DNA of 37,452 nt from an uncultured Colwellia sp. (lineage in GTDB: Bacteria > Pseudomonadota > Gammaproteobacteria > Enterobacterales > Alteromonadaceae): positions 1-37,452 of the forward strand of contig CAJXUN010000044.1 in NCBI GenBank assembly GCA_913061475.1, read 5' to 3'. The notes below the pieces were generated by a model. The model was not told the DNA's origin, did no database searches, and was given only the letters and a program-made list of their open reading frames with translations. The position numbers were made by a program, and so were the translations under genes. Shown piece after piece: positions 24,126 to 35,806 of this stretch (positions are counted from its first letter, which is position 1; every line of letters begins with the position of its first letter).

Positions 24126-24755
24126 TTAATCCCTTTCGTTAGTTCGAAGAGCTATTGGCTGTTCTATCATATGTGCTTTTAGTTTGCGCTTTACGGTGTT
24201 ATTTACTCTACTAACAACTTCATATAAGCCATAAAACAATAAAAATAGCCCAATAATAATTAGTAGACTTTGACCACCACTGATATCAACTAAAGCATCG
24301 CGAAAAACAATAATAGGACGATGGATAATATCACTACTTTCTAGGCGTTGAAAGCGCCCTAAATAGACACCTATAGCGGCTAGTAAATGTATTGTCGGTA
24401 CAAATGCTTTACTTAAAAATCCTAGTTTAACCTGTACTAAGTATTTATCGGCCCATTGAATTGAAATGACATAAAACTCAAAATTCACCAGTAAAAATAT
24501 AGTATAAAATGGTACCAAAACTAGCAGTAAATATGGGGTTGAAATATTAGGAGATTTCACTGCAGCAATAAAGTGAATAATATCGGTAAGCACGTAAGCA
24601 CTATTAGGTAAAAATGCAACAAATACTAAGGTAAGCAACCACCAAAGCGCACTGCGATGGTGACTAACTTTAAATAGGTAAAATGCCAAAATAAAAGGTA
24701 TCAAAGCTAAAATAAAGTTAATAACTACGGTAAAATGTACCGGAACTGCGTTCAT
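24126..24755 (-). CDS. DUF1361 family membrane protein
   Basis: A 209-residue protein with about six membrane helices. DUF1361 landmarks are present: WWLLTLVFVAFLPNSAYVLTD followed by the histidine in IIHF, and the later GVYLGRFQRLESSDII. The function of the family is unknown. AAGGA precedes the ATG by six bases. It lies 52 bases downstream of the tryptophan-rich membrane protein gene on the same strand, so the pair is likely one operon. Confidence 0.83.
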   Translation of the reverse strand: MNAVPVHFTVVINFILALIPFILAFYLFKVSHHRSALWWLLTLVFVAFLPNSAYVLTDIIHFIAAVKSPNISTPYLLLVLVPFYTIFLLVNFEFYVISIQWADKYLVQVKLGFLSKAFVPTIHLLAAIGVYLGRFQRLESSDIIHRPIIVFRDALVDISGGQSLLIIIGLFLLFYGLYEVVSRVNNTVKRKLKAHMIEQPIALRTNERD

Positions 24756-24807
24756 TGCTTGTCCTTAAAATAGTGTTTAGTGATGAAAAGGTGTTAGTCG
24801 AAAGCCG

Positions 24808-25968
24808 CTATTTTACAATTTCAGTAGACTCAGGCTTAATCAAAATATCTGAATCAAAACCGATAAATTTACCACTCCAAATAAACACTTGCCAAACTAA
24901 GACACCAAAAGGAATATATCCAAAGTAACCTAATAGCGGCATTTCAGAAAAAATATGAATAACATTGACGTAAGGGATATCATAAATCCAATAATTCGGG
25001 TTGGTGATAGGTAATGATTGGTTGACGTTACTGCCATAATTCCACATTTCCCAAAACATGCCGTTTAGCAATGATGAAATACCAATTAATACGCCCGCGG
25101 TCCAGTTGCCTTGCGCAATATCGGTAAATGGGTTCCAAACATTTAACCGCATCAAAATCCCGGTCATCACAGCAAAGGGGCCAATCCATACGGCCCAGAA
25201 TAATTCATAGGGCCAGTAAACCATTGCGGCTATCAATACCGAACCAATAAGAACCATATAATTGCCATTAAGGGCCATTTTCGGACCATTTTGGTATCTT
25301 GCTTTCATATTGGGGAAGGTGTGCAGCAGGTTAAACCATTGAAATATTACCGGCGTAACAGTTGAATAAGTAATGAGGAACTCTATCGTTAATAGCGTTT
25401 TGGACCACGGCATTTGCTCAGCATTTGGGTAGTACCAATTGCCTAAAACGAAATAGTCGTAATATTCAAAATATACCCAACCTAAAATAGAGATACCTGC
25501 GCTGATCAATAATGTCAGGGGTTTCTTAGAGAATAATGATGCGCCATTGTTACGTTGATAAACAATACCATCTAAAAAGAAAATAAAGCCCCACCATAGT
25601 GGTGTAAACGCCCAATGCACTAAATCACCGAACACAGTCACTCGTGTCCACATTAGCCACCAAAAAAAGCCCATAACAATACCGCCAGCCCAAAACCACC
25701 AAGGTAAAGACTTAGTCGATATTGTTCTTGGCTCAACGGGAGCACCTTTGAAGCCAAAGTACTTCGGCATTAAGATCAAACCACCGATATAAATAACACC
25801 GGCGAGCATGGCCAAAAAGTACGGCAAACTAAAACCTGGTGCATTGGCAACAAACTGCGGAGGAAATTCGCCAAACTTGGGTGGTAGGTGACTTGGATAA
25901 ATAAACCAAGCGACAATTAAAGGAATAAGTAAGGTCAGTAAAACTGGCCATAGTAGTTTCCATCTCAT
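24808..25968 (-). CDS. Unknown tryptophan-rich polytopic membrane protein
   Basis: A 386-residue protein with about ten membrane segments. Its composition is striking: 26 tryptophans (about 6.7%), many beside Phe/Tyr or paired as WW, at presumed membrane interfaces. Repeated motifs are aromatic-Asn/Asp pairs such as YFEYYDYF, GNWYYPN, FWEMWNYGS and WIYDIPY, ending in the segment PLLGYFGYIPFG. That end faintly resembles the patterns of carotenoid/lycopene-cyclase-like or lipid-acting membrane enzymes, but I cannot assign it. Partners are the DUF1361 gene downstream and, 246 bases upstream after a terminator, the TonB receptor gene. GAGAGAAC precedes the ATG. Confidence 0.7.
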   Translation of the reverse strand: MRWKLLWPVLLTLLIPLIVAWFIYPSHLPPKFGEFPPQFVANAPGFSLPYFLAMLAGVIYIGGLILMPKYFGFKGAPVEPRTISTKSLPWWFWAGGIVMGFFWWLMWTRVTVFGDLVHWAFTPLWWGFIFFLDGIVYQRNNGASLFSKKPLTLLISAGISILGWVYFEYYDYFVLGNWYYPNAEQMPWSKTLLTIEFLITYSTVTPVIFQWFNLLHTFPNMKARYQNGPKMALNGNYMVLIGSVLIAAMVYWPYELFWAVWIGPFAVMTGILMRLNVWNPFTDIAQGNWTAGVLIGISSLLNGMFWEMWNYGSNVNQSLPITNPNYWIYDIPYVNVIHIFSEMPLLGYFGYIPFGVLVWQVFIWSGKFIGFDSDILIKPESTEIVK

Positions 25969-26158
25969 GAGTGTTCTCTCTTATTATTGTTATGGGTGTA
26001 ACTAGCATAATTAAAATATCAAGCGTTTAGGCCAATGTAAACTTGAAATCATGCTTTACATTAAACGTTAAAAAACTTAACACCAACAATGCTTCAATGA
26101 AATTTTACATTAGTTCAATAATGCTTACAGTGCTGGTTGACCATTAAATATTAATTAT

Positions 26159-26187
26159 AAAAAAACTGAGTTAGACTCAGTTTTTTT
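26159..26187 (-). terminator. Terminator of the TonB receptor gene
   Basis: Arms AAACTGAGT and ACTCAGTTT around a three-base loop, extended by A and T runs, lie 28 bases after the leftward receptor gene. The minus strand has seven T after the stem. Confidence 0.88.
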
Positions 26188-26214
26188 ATTGTTCACTATA
26201 TCTCTATTTAATGA

Positions 26215-28467
26215 CTAAAACTTATAACTTGCTTCGATACCCACTTGTCTGGCAGCCGCCTTTAATTCAGTTACTGCACCCAGTGCGGCAATGGAATTAA
26301 ATCTGAGTTCACTGTATTCCGTATTGGTTAGATTTTTTGCCCATAGTGTTAACATTACCGCTGGGTTTAATTCATAATTTATATGACCATTAATGACAAC
26401 AAAATCCGTTTGCTCAATATAAGAATTTTCTTCTTGATCAAAATAGAAGTCAGACTGATAGTCAAAACTGAGTTCTGCGGTCAAATCTCGACCCATTACC
26501 GCCATTTCATGAATAATAGCGCCACTAACATTCCACTTGGACGTAAAAGGTAAGCGATTATCCGTAACTACCACACCATTTTGATTAAACTCACCCATGT
26601 TCGCTTCAGGTAAATAACCGACATTTAGTCGCAACTCCCAATTATGATTTGGCACAAGCACCAATTCAGATTCCAAGCCATAAATGGTCGAGTCTCCGGC
26701 ATTTTTTAAGACATGATCAACCGCTACGCCTTGGGTCTGATTAACAAAAACTTGTTGATCTTGATAGTCATAATAAAATGCCGTTAAATGTAAACGGGCA
26801 TTTTGCTGCCAAAATTGCAGGTAAGCGCCCACTTCGTAAGCATTTAATTTTTCAGCTTGATATTCAGATTCTGCTACTTGCACTGGGCTGGTTGAATAAC
26901 CCGCATTATACCCTCCACTTTTATAACCTCGAGAAAAGCTATAATACAAAGATGAATACTCATTTAGCTTTTGATTTAACGCTAATTTTCCAGAAAAATT
27001 ATCATCTTTAACGCTACCTTTAACATCCCAAAAATTAGGGATATAGCCATTTACCGTATCTAAATCGGCATTGGCATGATAATCCGTTGTTTCATCGGTG
27101 TAACGTATTCCGGCAGTCAGGGTAAATATGTCATTTAATTTATGGTCAATTTGCGAATAAATGGCCATAGATTCATTATCAAGTTTGTTGTCGTAGAAAA
27201 ATTGTGCGGCATTACCTGCTAAGGCAGGCACAGCACGAAAATCTCTCAGTAAGTCAAAATCATTATTTTGCTTTATATCTTCATCAACATAAAATAACCC
27301 ACTCACCCAATGGTTATCCCCAAAGTCCACTGCCAGACTCAACTCTTGACTAAAAAGGGTATTATCAGTTCCCATAGAGCCTTCAATAAGATTGCCCGGA
27401 CCATCAGAATCCCAAGAATGAAAGCGCTCTAACGAACGATAACCAGTAATCGAGGTTAATAGCATATTGTCATTTAATTGCCATTCAAACTTTACGCTCG
27501 CGCCCCAGCTATCGGTATCATGCTTTCGATCGGCGGTATCAGCATTAACATCCCAAAAATCGTTACCACCGATTTGATTGCCAAAGTTATCAGCACATAA
27601 ACTTGAGCCTGCCTGTGAAGCGGTACAATCACCACCACCGTCTACTCGCCGAATACCTAAACTAGCAATAGGCTTAGGTTTACCAGACCAATCCTCAGCA
27701 TGCAATTTACTGGTAATAGTTAAATCATCGAATTCCGATTTAACTATTACACGTAAGTTAGTTTGCTTTAAACCACCATCAGGTTGACCTGGCATTTGAT
27801 TATTGGTCGAAAAATCGTAATCTTGATGGCTCATCGAAAAACGCATAGCGGTGCTTTCACTAACGGGAATATTTACCGCACCTTCTAACGAAAAGGTGTC
27901 ATATTGCGCAATACCGGCATTAATATAACCACTAAATTCTTTTTCAGGCTGTTTCGAGCGTAATAAAATGGCGCCGCCGGTCGTATTGCGACCAAACAAT
28001 GTCCCTTGGGGCCCGCGCAATACTTCCACATGCTCGACATCAAATAAGTTCATCGACAAATTATTAGCGCTACCGCTAACAATATCATCTGAATAGACCG
28101 CAATAGGTGAAATAGTAGAGGTATTGTAATCAATCATACCTACACCACGAATATTAAATGCTGGAGGCGTACCTTCGCCGGCATTATTGGTGATTTTTAG
28201 ATTAGGTACAAGCGCAGAAAGTTGTGTGGTGTCTTTGAGTTGTTGACGCTCAATAGCTTGGCGATCGATCACAGATACTGCAACGGTTACATCATTAATT
28301 TTTTGCTTACGTTTTTGCGCATAAACCTCAATGACTTCCATGCCACTTTCATTGGGCTGTGAATGACTGGATTCGCTATCCAGTGCATTTTCCGCAAATA
28401 CAAAAAATGGTAACAAGGTAAAACAAGTCGCACTTATAGCAACCGATAGTAGATTTGACCTGAACAT
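26215..28467 (-). CDS. TonB-dependent outer-membrane receptor
   Basis: A 750-residue protein. The signal peptide ends at about residue 25 (VFA before ENA). A TonB-box-like stretch (MEVIEVYAQKR) is near residue 43, then a plug domain (about 50-170) with the hallmark LRGPQGTLFGRNTTGGAI, then a 22-strand barrel ending in a C-terminal Phe (EASYKF) for BAM recognition. Two cysteines in an extracellular loop (GDCTASQAGSSLCAD) may form a disulfide. It imports a substrate across the outer membrane using TonB energy. The type resembles receptors for siderophores or other complex organic ligands; no Fur box was seen and no metabolic neighbours identify the ligand. AAGGGA precedes the ATG. Confidence 0.92.
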   Translation of the reverse strand: MFRSNLLSVAISATCFTLLPFFVFAENALDSESSHSQPNESGMEVIEVYAQKRKQKINDVTVAVSVIDRQAIERQQLKDTTQLSALVPNLKITNNAGEGTPPAFNIRGVGMIDYNTSTISPIAVYSDDIVSGSANNLSMNLFDVEHVEVLRGPQGTLFGRNTTGGAILLRSKQPEKEFSGYINAGIAQYDTFSLEGAVNIPVSESTAMRFSMSHQDYDFSTNNQMPGQPDGGLKQTNLRVIVKSEFDDLTITSKLHAEDWSGKPKPIASLGIRRVDGGGDCTASQAGSSLCADNFGNQIGGNDFWDVNADTADRKHDTDSWGASVKFEWQLNDNMLLTSITGYRSLERFHSWDSDGPGNLIEGSMGTDNTLFSQELSLAVDFGDNHWVSGLFYVDEDIKQNNDFDLLRDFRAVPALAGNAAQFFYDNKLDNESMAIYSQIDHKLNDIFTLTAGIRYTDETTDYHANADLDTVNGYIPNFWDVKGSVKDDNFSGKLALNQKLNEYSSLYYSFSRGYKSGGYNAGYSTSPVQVAESEYQAEKLNAYEVGAYLQFWQQNARLHLTAFYYDYQDQQVFVNQTQGVAVDHVLKNAGDSTIYGLESELVLVPNHNWELRLNVGYLPEANMGEFNQNGVVVTDNRLPFTSKWNVSGAIIHEMAVMGRDLTAELSFDYQSDFYFDQEENSYIEQTDFVVINGHINYELNPAVMLTLWAKNLTNTEYSELRFNSIAALGAVTELKAAARQVGIEASYKF

Positions 28468-29062
28468 TTATTTCCCTTCAAGAAGATTTTTTTTATCCAT
28501 GGTGATCATGGTTTAAAAATTGTTTCATGGCCTTTTATGTTGGCGATGAATTTCGAGATTAATCGAAGCGATATAACTATCGCGAAATGTCCTTAAAGTT
28601 GTTATCAATTCCGGTTTGAGAGCGAATAATAACGCACAGACTTATTATCTAAGTAAAGTATAGAATTAGCAACTATTGTCACGATTAAGTAATTTTACGT
28701 AATTAAAGTAAAAAAACAGTCATTTTTCCAGTGCGATGATTAATTCATCTGTACATTAAATACCGTGATGCTAAGCTAATTAAGTAATATATATAAGTTA
28801 AATTCAACGCTGAAGAAATAAAGTTGCATAATAAACAACAGTTTTTTCGTCGTTCTGCGTTGGAAAAACAATCTTATTCAGTAAACAATATATCGATAGT
28901 CTATTGATAGTTAACGAATTTTGTTTTATTTGATATATAACATGCCATGTTCTAAACAAAGGTTAGTTCTAAATCATCTACTATAAGCAAACTCGTATTC
29001 GGTTAATCTCAAATAATAACATTTGAATATAACTTAAATTTAGCAAGGTTGAAGTAATACAA
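28468..29062. other. Intergenic region, 595 bases, between divergent genes
   Basis: The longest gap in the window, lying between divergent TonB receptor and giant hybrid kinase genes. It is very AT-rich. It contains a CCATG/CATGG dyad (28497-28511) beside the receptor start and a perfect palindrome AACATGcCATGTT (28939-28951) about 112 bases before the kinase start, next to a TATATA stretch. No ORF with a ribosome site or RNA gene was identified. Confidence 0.45.
28939..28951. promoter_or_regulatory. Perfect 6-1-6 palindrome upstream of the hybrid kinase gene
   Basis: AACATG and CATGTT flank a single C, overlapping a TATATAA stretch that could be a -10 element. An operator for a dimeric regulator is plausible; none is identified. 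Confidence 0.35.
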
Positions 29063-32000
29063 ATGGTGCATCTTCAAGGGTATACACTCGTTAAGGAACA
29101 ACAAGAAGTTTCCAGTTCGATACAGTTATTTATTGTAAAAAATGATACTGAGCAACATTTCTTAGTTAAAAGACTCAAAAAAACAAACAGTGAGCAACCC
29201 GTTGTCCGTTTTAAAAATTTTTTAGCCTTACAAAGTAAGCTAGCAACGGAACAAGTGGTCGCTCCGCTTGAATGTTATGACGAACCACAGTATTACTACG
29301 CCATATTCCCGTTTTCATCCAACAGTAAAACACTCGCAGAACTGTCTTCACAGTCAATTTCTCTAGTCGATAAATTACAAATCGCCATTAATATCTGCGA
29401 GCTTTACGCACAATTACATCAACTGGGATTTATTGTTAATAACATAAGCCCCGATAATATTTATATTGATGAAAACTTTCAGCCACTTATATACGATTTG
29501 AATTTTGCGACAAAAATTTCTGCATTGCATAAAAAAGCCGCCAACAATGGTGTTGATCGTCAATATTTAAATACCTTATCTCCGGAAGCAAGCGGCCGAA
29601 TGAATCGTGCAGTCGAAGTTTACTCCGACTTTTACTCTATTGGCGCTAGCTTATTCAAGTTATTTACTGGTCGTTTACCTTTTATTTATGCCGATGATAT
29701 GGCATTAGTTCATGCCCACATTGCCAAAAAGCCTAAACTTGCCAGCGAGTATAATGCCGACGTGCCTGAGGTCGTTGCCAACATACTGGCTCAATTACTT
29801 GAAAAAGAGCCACATCAACGTTATCAAACTGCGCTAGGACTCAAAGCAGATTTTGTTCGTTGTGCTAGTGACTTAAAAAAATTCGATGCAATTCCGCCGT
29901 TTCCTTTAGGCGAACAAGACTTCAGCAACAAACTAATGTTTTCATCTGCTATTTTTGGGCGCACTAAAGAACAAGATATTTTACTGCAAGCCTTTCACCA
30001 CATCGAACAACATAAAAGCAGTCAAATTTGCGTGATCAGTGGCGGATCTGGCGTGGGCAAGTCTCGACTGATTAAAGAGTTACATCGCCCGATCATTGAA
30101 AAACAAGGATATTGTGTTTCAGGAAAATACGAGCAATATAAGAAAACCACGACTTACTTTGCATTAATTCAAGCCATTACCGATTTGATCGAACAACTGC
30201 TTGGAGAAAGTGAAAAAAGCCTGATTCGTTGGAGAAATACCTTTCAAACAACGTTACAAGGTAACGGGCAATTATTAGTAGAACTTGTCCCCGAACTCGC
30301 ATTGATTATTGGTGAACAACCAACATTGGCCGAGTTGCCACCAGAAGAAGCACGTAATCGCTTTAACACCACGCTCAGTCATTTTTTTCAAGCGTTAGGA
30401 CAACAAAATAGAATTATTTCTATTTTTATTGATGATATGCAATGGGCAGATATCGCCACAATCAACTTATTGCAACATTTAGTTGAGAGCAACGACAGTA
30501 ATAATTTATTACTTATCCTGGCTTATCGAGACAATGAGATAAGTACGACACATCCATTAAATCAACTTTTGGATGATATAAAAAAATCCACCTTTTTTAA
30601 TAGTCACCTTAATCTATTGCCACTTGATGCCACAGCAATAGGACAATTTATCGCAGCATCTTTATCATTAACGTTGGCTGAAACTCAGCCTCTCGTTGAT
30701 ATTGTCATTGAAAAAACAGCTGGCAACCCTTTCTTTATTAAAGAATTTATTAAAGCTTTAAATGACCAAGACATATTAACGAAAAACAAAAAAAACCGCT
30801 GGCATTGGGATGAACGGTTAATAAATTCCCTGACCGCAACCGATAATGTTATTGAATTAATGGCGCTGCGATTAACTCATGTTTCAAAAGTGGGCCAAAA
30901 TATATTACATCACGCGGCCTGTATCGGTAGCGTAATACCACTTACCTTGTTGACTGAAGTCGTCGGTATCGCGAGTGATGAAGTTGAGCGAGAATTACGG
31001 CCATTAATCGCCGATGGTTTAGTGATTGCCTATTCGCAAAATCAACAAGCCAATGGATTGGAGCAAATCAAATTTTCGCACGATAAAATACAGCAAGCAG
31101 CGTATTTACTCGCCAATCCGGTACCAAAATCGCTTATTCATTACAAAGTGGCGCAATATTATCTCTCAGAGCTAAACACCCATGCGCTAGAAAACTCAAA
31201 CGTCGATGATCATGTTTTTGATTATATTGAGCACTTAAATCTAGCTTCGAGCTTATATATTGAACAAGATAATCAAAGACTACTAGCCTATTTTAACAAT
31301 ATTGCCGGACAAAAAGCGTTAGACGCAAATGATTACAATAGTTCGCTCTATTACTTTGAACAGGCGGAAAGTTATTTAGACAACCAGCATTGGCTGCACG
31401 ATTATGACCTAAGCCTTAGCATCGCCTTAGGTAAAGCCAATGTGCTTTATTTTACGCAAGACTACCAGCAGGGAAATTTACATTTTCAGCAACACAGTGC
31501 GCTAATCAGCAAAGTTATTGATCAGGCCAATTTTACCAAGATTCAAGTTTTGTCACTTATTGCGCAAAATGAAATGCAAAAAGCCTTTGATTTAGGCATA
31601 GCGACATTACAAACGATTAATATTTCACTTCCTCAAACGTCTGAAACACTTAACTATTTATCAATTGAGCAATATTACCAGCGTGATGGCATTTCTGAGC
31701 TTACTCATTTGCCAGCCATGACTGATCAGCGGCAATTGTTAGCCCTAGATATTCTGAACGCAATTCAAACTCCCGCTTACTTATTGAGCCCTTTAGAGTA
31801 TATGCGTATCGCTTATACATCACTTGAATTGTGTTTAACCGCTGGACTCTCGGCACTCAGTGCCAAGGTTTTTGTTACTCACGGATTATTACTGTGTGGC
31901 GCATTTAGTCGATTTGAAGAAGGCTTAGCCTTTGCGGCACTAGCAACGGAAGTCAATCAACAATATCCTTCTGAAATTATTCATGTCGAAGTTGAATTTA

Positions 32001-35000
32001 CTCGCAATGTGTCGATTTCACATTGGACTGCGCCACTTAATAAGACCTTAAAGCCCTTAGAGCAAAATTTTTACCATGGCATTGAGTGCGGCAGTATTGA
32101 ATATGCCTTTCATTCGGCACTATTTCAAAGTATGCACAGTTTACTCAGCGGTGAAAATTTGGTCGCGTGCCAATCGATATTTGCTCGCCATGTGGAGGTA
32201 ATGAAAAGTAAAAAGCAAAATTATCAATTGGTGATGATGCAAGTATGGCAGCAGTTTGTCAGCAATTTACAAGATAAAAATGCCGAGATAAAAAATTTAC
32301 AGGGTAAGTACTTTGATGAAGCAGTACAATTCCCTATTCTGATGGAAACTCAAAACGTTACCACTTTGTTTAGTTATCATTTAGCCCGCATGACCCAAGC
32401 ATATTTGTTTAACGACATCACACAAGCCTATACGCAATTACAGTTAGCACAACCCTATCATAGTTCTGTTGTATCGTTATATCACTTTGGTGAATTCCAT
32501 TTTTATGCTGCACTCATTCGAGCGCAATATTGTCGCCAGCAAGCATTGGGTCAACAAGAAGACGCTTACCTTGAAAATGTCAGGCAGATAAATGCCAGTC
32601 TCGATTTAATTACCCAATGGGCCGATAGTTGTGCTGAAAATTATCAGCATAAAGTGCTATTAATCCGTGCTGAATTGCAATTTTTATTACGAGACAGTGC
32701 CGCATGGCAAAGCTATGATCAGGCGATTACACTGGCACAAGAACATTCGGCTAATCACCATTTAGCCCTTACTTATGAGCTTGCAGGTAACTATTGGCTA
32801 GCAGCTAATAAAAAGTCAATGGCAAGAGATTATTATCAGCAAGCTTGTAAACATTACAATGTATGGGGAGCGACTCATAAAGCACAACAATTGTTGCAGT
32901 TGCGTCAATCATTTTTAGTTATACCACACCATGAAAGTAAAAATTTACCGAGTTATCAACAGCGCAGCAATGCCCAAGTGCTTGATCTGGCATCAGTACT
33001 AAAAGCCTCTGAAACCTTAAGTGGTGAAGTAGATTTAACGGCATTTCTGCATAGAATGATGGTGATTATGATTGAAAATGCTGGTGCACAAAGTGGCGCG
33101 TTACTACTACAAAGTGACGGTATTTTAAATACCGAAATTGCCTTATCTCGTGATGGTATGGCCAATACCAAACAGCAGCTGCCTTACTCGATCATTAACT
33201 TTGTTTCTCGTACGTTAAAAGCACAAGTGCTAACTAAACTGACGGTTCAAGAGCAATTTTTATCTGACCCCTATTTTGAGAACCATCAACCAAAATCCAT
33301 CATTTGTGTGCCAAGTATCGTCAAAGGCAATTTACAAGGTATCGTTTACTTGGAGCATTACGATGTAGAGGGTGCATTTAGCACCGAACGCGTTAATATT
33401 TTACAGCTACTTGCCGATCAAACCGCCATTTCCTTCGACAATGCCAAGCTATATCAGCAGGTATTGAGTTACAGTCGTAATCTGGAAAATCAAATCCATG
33501 AGCGCACCAAAGAACTGGCTGCAGAGAAGATTAAAGCTGAGCAAGCAAGCCAAGCTAAATCTAATTTCTTAGCCAATATGAGTCATGAAATTAGAACACC
33601 AATGAATGCCGTCATTGGTTTAAGTCAATTAGCTTTACGGACTAATTTGTCAGTAACACAACAAGATTATTTAGAAAAAATACAAGATTCATCAAAATCA
33701 TTACTGGGCTTAATCAACGATATTTTAGATTTTTCAAAAATAGAAGCTCAAAAGCTAACCCTAGAAAATATCAAATTTTCGCTACCAGAAATTCTTCAAC
33801 GCGTTGTCAACGTATGTACTTATAAAGTGCACGAAAAAGGCTTAGAGTTTGTTATTGATATTGCCCCAGACGTACCAAAAATATTAATGGGTGATCCCTT
33901 ACGTTTACAACAAGTTATTATCAACTTAGCCAATAATGCTGTTAAGTTTACCCAATCAGGCTCTATCCACATTTGTATTAAAAAGCACAGTGAAAACAGT
34001 CAAACAAGCCTGTTAAAATTTTCGGTGCACGATACCGGCATAGGCATGAGTCAAGCACAACAGCAGGGCCTATTTCAATCATTTACTCAAGCTGATGACT
34101 CTGTCACACGCAAATACGGCGGTACCGGTTTAGGTTTAGCGATTAGCAAGCAACTTACCGAATTAATGGGTGGAGAAATATCACTAACCAGTGAGTTAAA
34201 CGTCGGCTCAATATTTAGCTTTACAGCAATATTTGAACATGCAGAACAAGCGCTTGAAACTATGCCTATGGTAGATCGCCAAATGCTAACGGACCTAAAA
34301 GTGCTCGTTGCAGACGACATTGAAATAGCTAGAAAAGTATTAATTGAAGCGTTAGCTTATATCGAAATTTCAGCCGATGGCGTAGAAAATGGCGTGCAAG
34401 CATTAGATGCTGTATTATCTGCGGAAAAAAATGGCACCCCCTATGACATCGTACTGATGGACTGGAAAATGCCAGAAATGGACGGTATAGAAGCCGCTAA
34501 ACAAATTCAAAGCCAAGCAAAAGATAAACTGCCGCATATTTTGATGGTTTCAGCTTACGATAAAGATGAAGCAAAAGAATTAGCGACTGATGCCGGTATT
34601 GATGAGTTTCTCGAAAAGCCGATCAATCAATCAATATTAGTTGACGCAATCGTTGAATTATTAAGTAAAGAGAGTAAAAGAATAACTGTGGAAAACGCGC
34701 AACCAGTGCTTAGCATCCCCAATTTAAGCGCCTATAAAGTATTGTTAGTTGAAGACAATATGATCAACCAACAAGTGGCTAAAGAGTTTTTAGCCGATAC
34801 CAAAATTACCGTTGAATGTGCGGAGAATGGCCTTGTGGCACTAGAAAAAATTGCCACTCAGACTTACGATCTAGTCTTAATGGACATTCAAATGCCAGAA
34901 ATGGATGGTTTAACCGCAGCTAAAGAAATTCGCCAAACCTTAAAATTACCCAACTTACCTATTATTGCTATGACGGCACATGCCATGGAGGGTGATATAG

Positions 35001-35806
35001 AAAAAAGTGTTATTGCGGGAATGAATCAACACTTAACTAAGCCTATCGAGCCTAAATTATTATACCAAACACTCACTCAATATTTAGGTAACACAAGTAA
35101 AGCGATCAAAGATAACACCGTAAATTTAGAGCAATCTAGTGAAATAAAGCAGAAATTAGCCAAACTAAGTCAAGAAACGGATCTAGGCGTTGACGAAGCC
35201 ATTAAGAAAATTCAAGGTAAAGAAGCACTATATGCCGAATTGGTTCATGACTTTTGGCTCAAGTATCAAACGCTTTCACAGGAAATGATGCAATATTATG
35301 AAACAACGGACACTGAACTGTTATATCGTAGTGCACATTCGCTAAAATCAACCGCACAATATATTGGTGCCTATGACTTAGCAACTTCCGCCAATGCGCT
35401 CGAAAATGAGATTCATCATCAAGGCTCACACGTTAAATTAAGGCTCAACGAAGTCACGACACACCTAGACTTTATTATTGCTCAATTAAACCGCATTTAT
35501 CACCATGAAACTTCAGCAAATACTAGCCAGACATTTGATATCAAAAATGCGAAAGAAATTATAGAAAAATTAAAGCCCTGCCTGGCATCTGCCAATATTA
35601 GAGCGGAAGATATCACAAAAGAATTGATGAAAGTTGGCCATGAAACACCATACCACCAGCAAATAGTTGAAATACAAGCGTTGGTTAACGACTTTGACTT
35701 TGATGATGCTTTAGCGGCATTATCAATATTAGAGCAAAAATTAACCAATACTAATAGTATTCATTCAGCTGCTTTAGAGGTAGTAAATAATGCAACCGTT
35801 CAATAA
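29063..35806 (+). CDS. Giant hybrid sensor: pseudokinase-like STK / AAA ATPase / GAF / HK / REC / REC / HPt
   Basis: A 2247-residue multidomain phosphorelay protein. In order: STK-like fold (1-275), AAA_16 predicted ATPase (about 295-560, Walker A 327-334 GGSGVGKS, Walker B D457-D458), a long helical TPR-like region (about 690-1300), GAF (about 1310-1470), coiled coil, HisKA with H1508 (SHEIRTP), HATPase with N, G1 and G2 boxes (about 1605-1725), REC1 with D1800, REC2 with D1941, and HPt with H2092 (AHSLKS). Both REC domains keep the acidic pair, Thr/Ser and Lys. The kinase-like head keeps K36 and D145, but the HRD position reads VNN (125-127), so the catalytic Asp is Asn: a probable pseudokinase. 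No membrane helix is seen, so it is cytosolic. The gene overlaps the next gene, a REC-GGDEF cyclase, by 17 bases, which is the likely output. The architecture is known from cyanobacteria and some gammaproteobacteria; signals are unknown. The ribosome site is weak. Confidence 0.9.
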   Translation: MVHLQGYTLVKEQQEVSSSIQLFIVKNDTEQHFLVKRLKKTNSEQPVVRFKNFLALQSKLATEQVVAPLECYDEPQYYYAIFPFSSNSKTLAELSSQSISLVDKLQIAINICELYAQLHQLGFIVNNISPDNIYIDENFQPLIYDLNFATKISALHKKAANNGVDRQYLNTLSPEASGRMNRAVEVYSDFYSIGASLFKLFTGRLPFIYADDMALVHAHIAKKPKLASEYNADVPEVVANILAQLLEKEPHQRYQTALGLKADFVRCASDLKKFDAIPPFPLGEQDFSNKLMFSSAIFGRTKEQDILLQAFHHIEQHKSSQICVISGGSGVGKSRLIKELHRPIIEKQGYCVSGKYEQYKKTTTYFALIQAITDLIEQLLGESEKSLIRWRNTFQTTLQGNGQLLVELVPELALIIGEQPTLAELPPEEARNRFNTTLSHFFQALGQQNRIISIFIDDMQWADIATINLLQHLVESNDSNNLLLILAYRDNEISTTHPLNQLLDDIKKSTFFNSHLNLLPLDATAIGQFIAASLSLTLAETQPLVDIVIEKTAGNPFFIKEFIKALNDQDILTKNKKNRWHWDERLINSLTATDNVIELMALRLTHVSKVGQNILHHAACIGSVIPLTLLTEVVGIASDEVERELRPLIADGLVIAYSQNQQANGLEQIKFSHDKIQQAAYLLANPVPKSLIHYKVAQYYLSELNTHALENSNVDDHVFDYIEHLNLASSLYIEQDNQRLLAYFNNIAGQKALDANDYNSSLYYFEQAESYLDNQHWLHDYDLSLSIALGKANVLYFTQDYQQGNLHFQQHSALISKVIDQANFTKIQVLSLIAQNEMQKAFDLGIATLQTINISLPQTSETLNYLSIEQYYQRDGISELTHLPAMTDQRQLLALDILNAIQTPAYLLSPLEYMRIAYTSLELCLTAGLSALSAKVFVTHGLLLCGAFSRFEEGLAFAALATEVNQQYPSEIIHVEVEFTRNVSISHWTAPLNKTLKPLEQNFYHGIECGSIEYAFHSALFQSMHSLLSGENLVACQSIFARHVEVMKSKKQNYQLVMMQVWQQFVSNLQDKNAEIKNLQGKYFDEAVQFPILMETQNVTTLFSYHLARMTQAYLFNDITQAYTQLQLAQPYHSSVVSLYHFGEFHFYAALIRAQYCRQQALGQQEDAYLENVRQINASLDLITQWADSCAENYQHKVLLIRAELQFLLRDSAAWQSYDQAITLAQEHSANHHLALTYELAGNYWLAANKKSMARDYYQQACKHYNVWGATHKAQQLLQLRQSFLVIPHHESKNLPSYQQRSNAQVLDLASVLKASETLSGEVDLTAFLHRMMVIMIENAGAQSGALLLQSDGILNTEIALSRDGMANTKQQLPYSIINFVSRTLKAQVLTKLTVQEQFLSDPYFENHQPKSIICVPSIVKGNLQGIVYLEHYDVEGAFSTERVNILQLLADQTAISFDNAKLYQQVLSYSRNLENQIHERTKELAAEKIKAEQASQAKSNFLANMSHEIRTPMNAVIGLSQLALRTNLSVTQQDYLEKIQDSSKSLLGLINDILDFSKIEAQKLTLENIKFSLPEILQRVVNVCTYKVHEKGLEFVIDIAPDVPKILMGDPLRLQQVIINLANNAVKFTQSGSIHICIKKHSENSQTSLLKFSVHDTGIGMSQAQQQGLFQSFTQADDSVTRKYGGTGLGLAISKQLTELMGGEISLTSELNVGSIFSFTAIFEHAEQALETMPMVDRQMLTDLKVLVADDIEIARKVLIEALAYIEISADGVENGVQALDAVLSAEKNGTPYDIVLMDWKMPEMDGIEAAKQIQSQAKDKLPHILMVSAYDKDEAKELATDAGIDEFLEKPINQSILVDAIVELLSKESKRITVENAQPVLSIPNLSAYKVLLVEDNMINQQVAKEFLADTKITVECAENGLVALEKIATQTYDLVLMDIQMPEMDGLTAAKEIRQTLKLPNLPIIAMTAHAMEGDIEKSVIAGMNQHLTKPIEPKLLYQTLTQYLGNTSKAIKDNTVNLEQSSEIKQKLAKLSQETDLGVDEAIKKIQGKEALYAELVHDFWLKYQTLSQEMMQYYETTDTELLYRSAHSLKSTAQYIGAYDLATSANALENEIHHQGSHVKLRLNEVTTHLDFIIAQLNRIYHHETSANTSQTFDIKNAKEIIEKLKPCLASANIRAEDITKELMKVGHETPYHQQIVEIQALVNDFDFDDALAALSILEQKLTNTNSIHSAALEVVNNATVQ

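Noticed and set aside
28497-28511. CCATG/CATGG dyad as a Fur box for the TonB receptor
   Set aside because: It does not match the GATAAT hexamer pattern of Fur sites.
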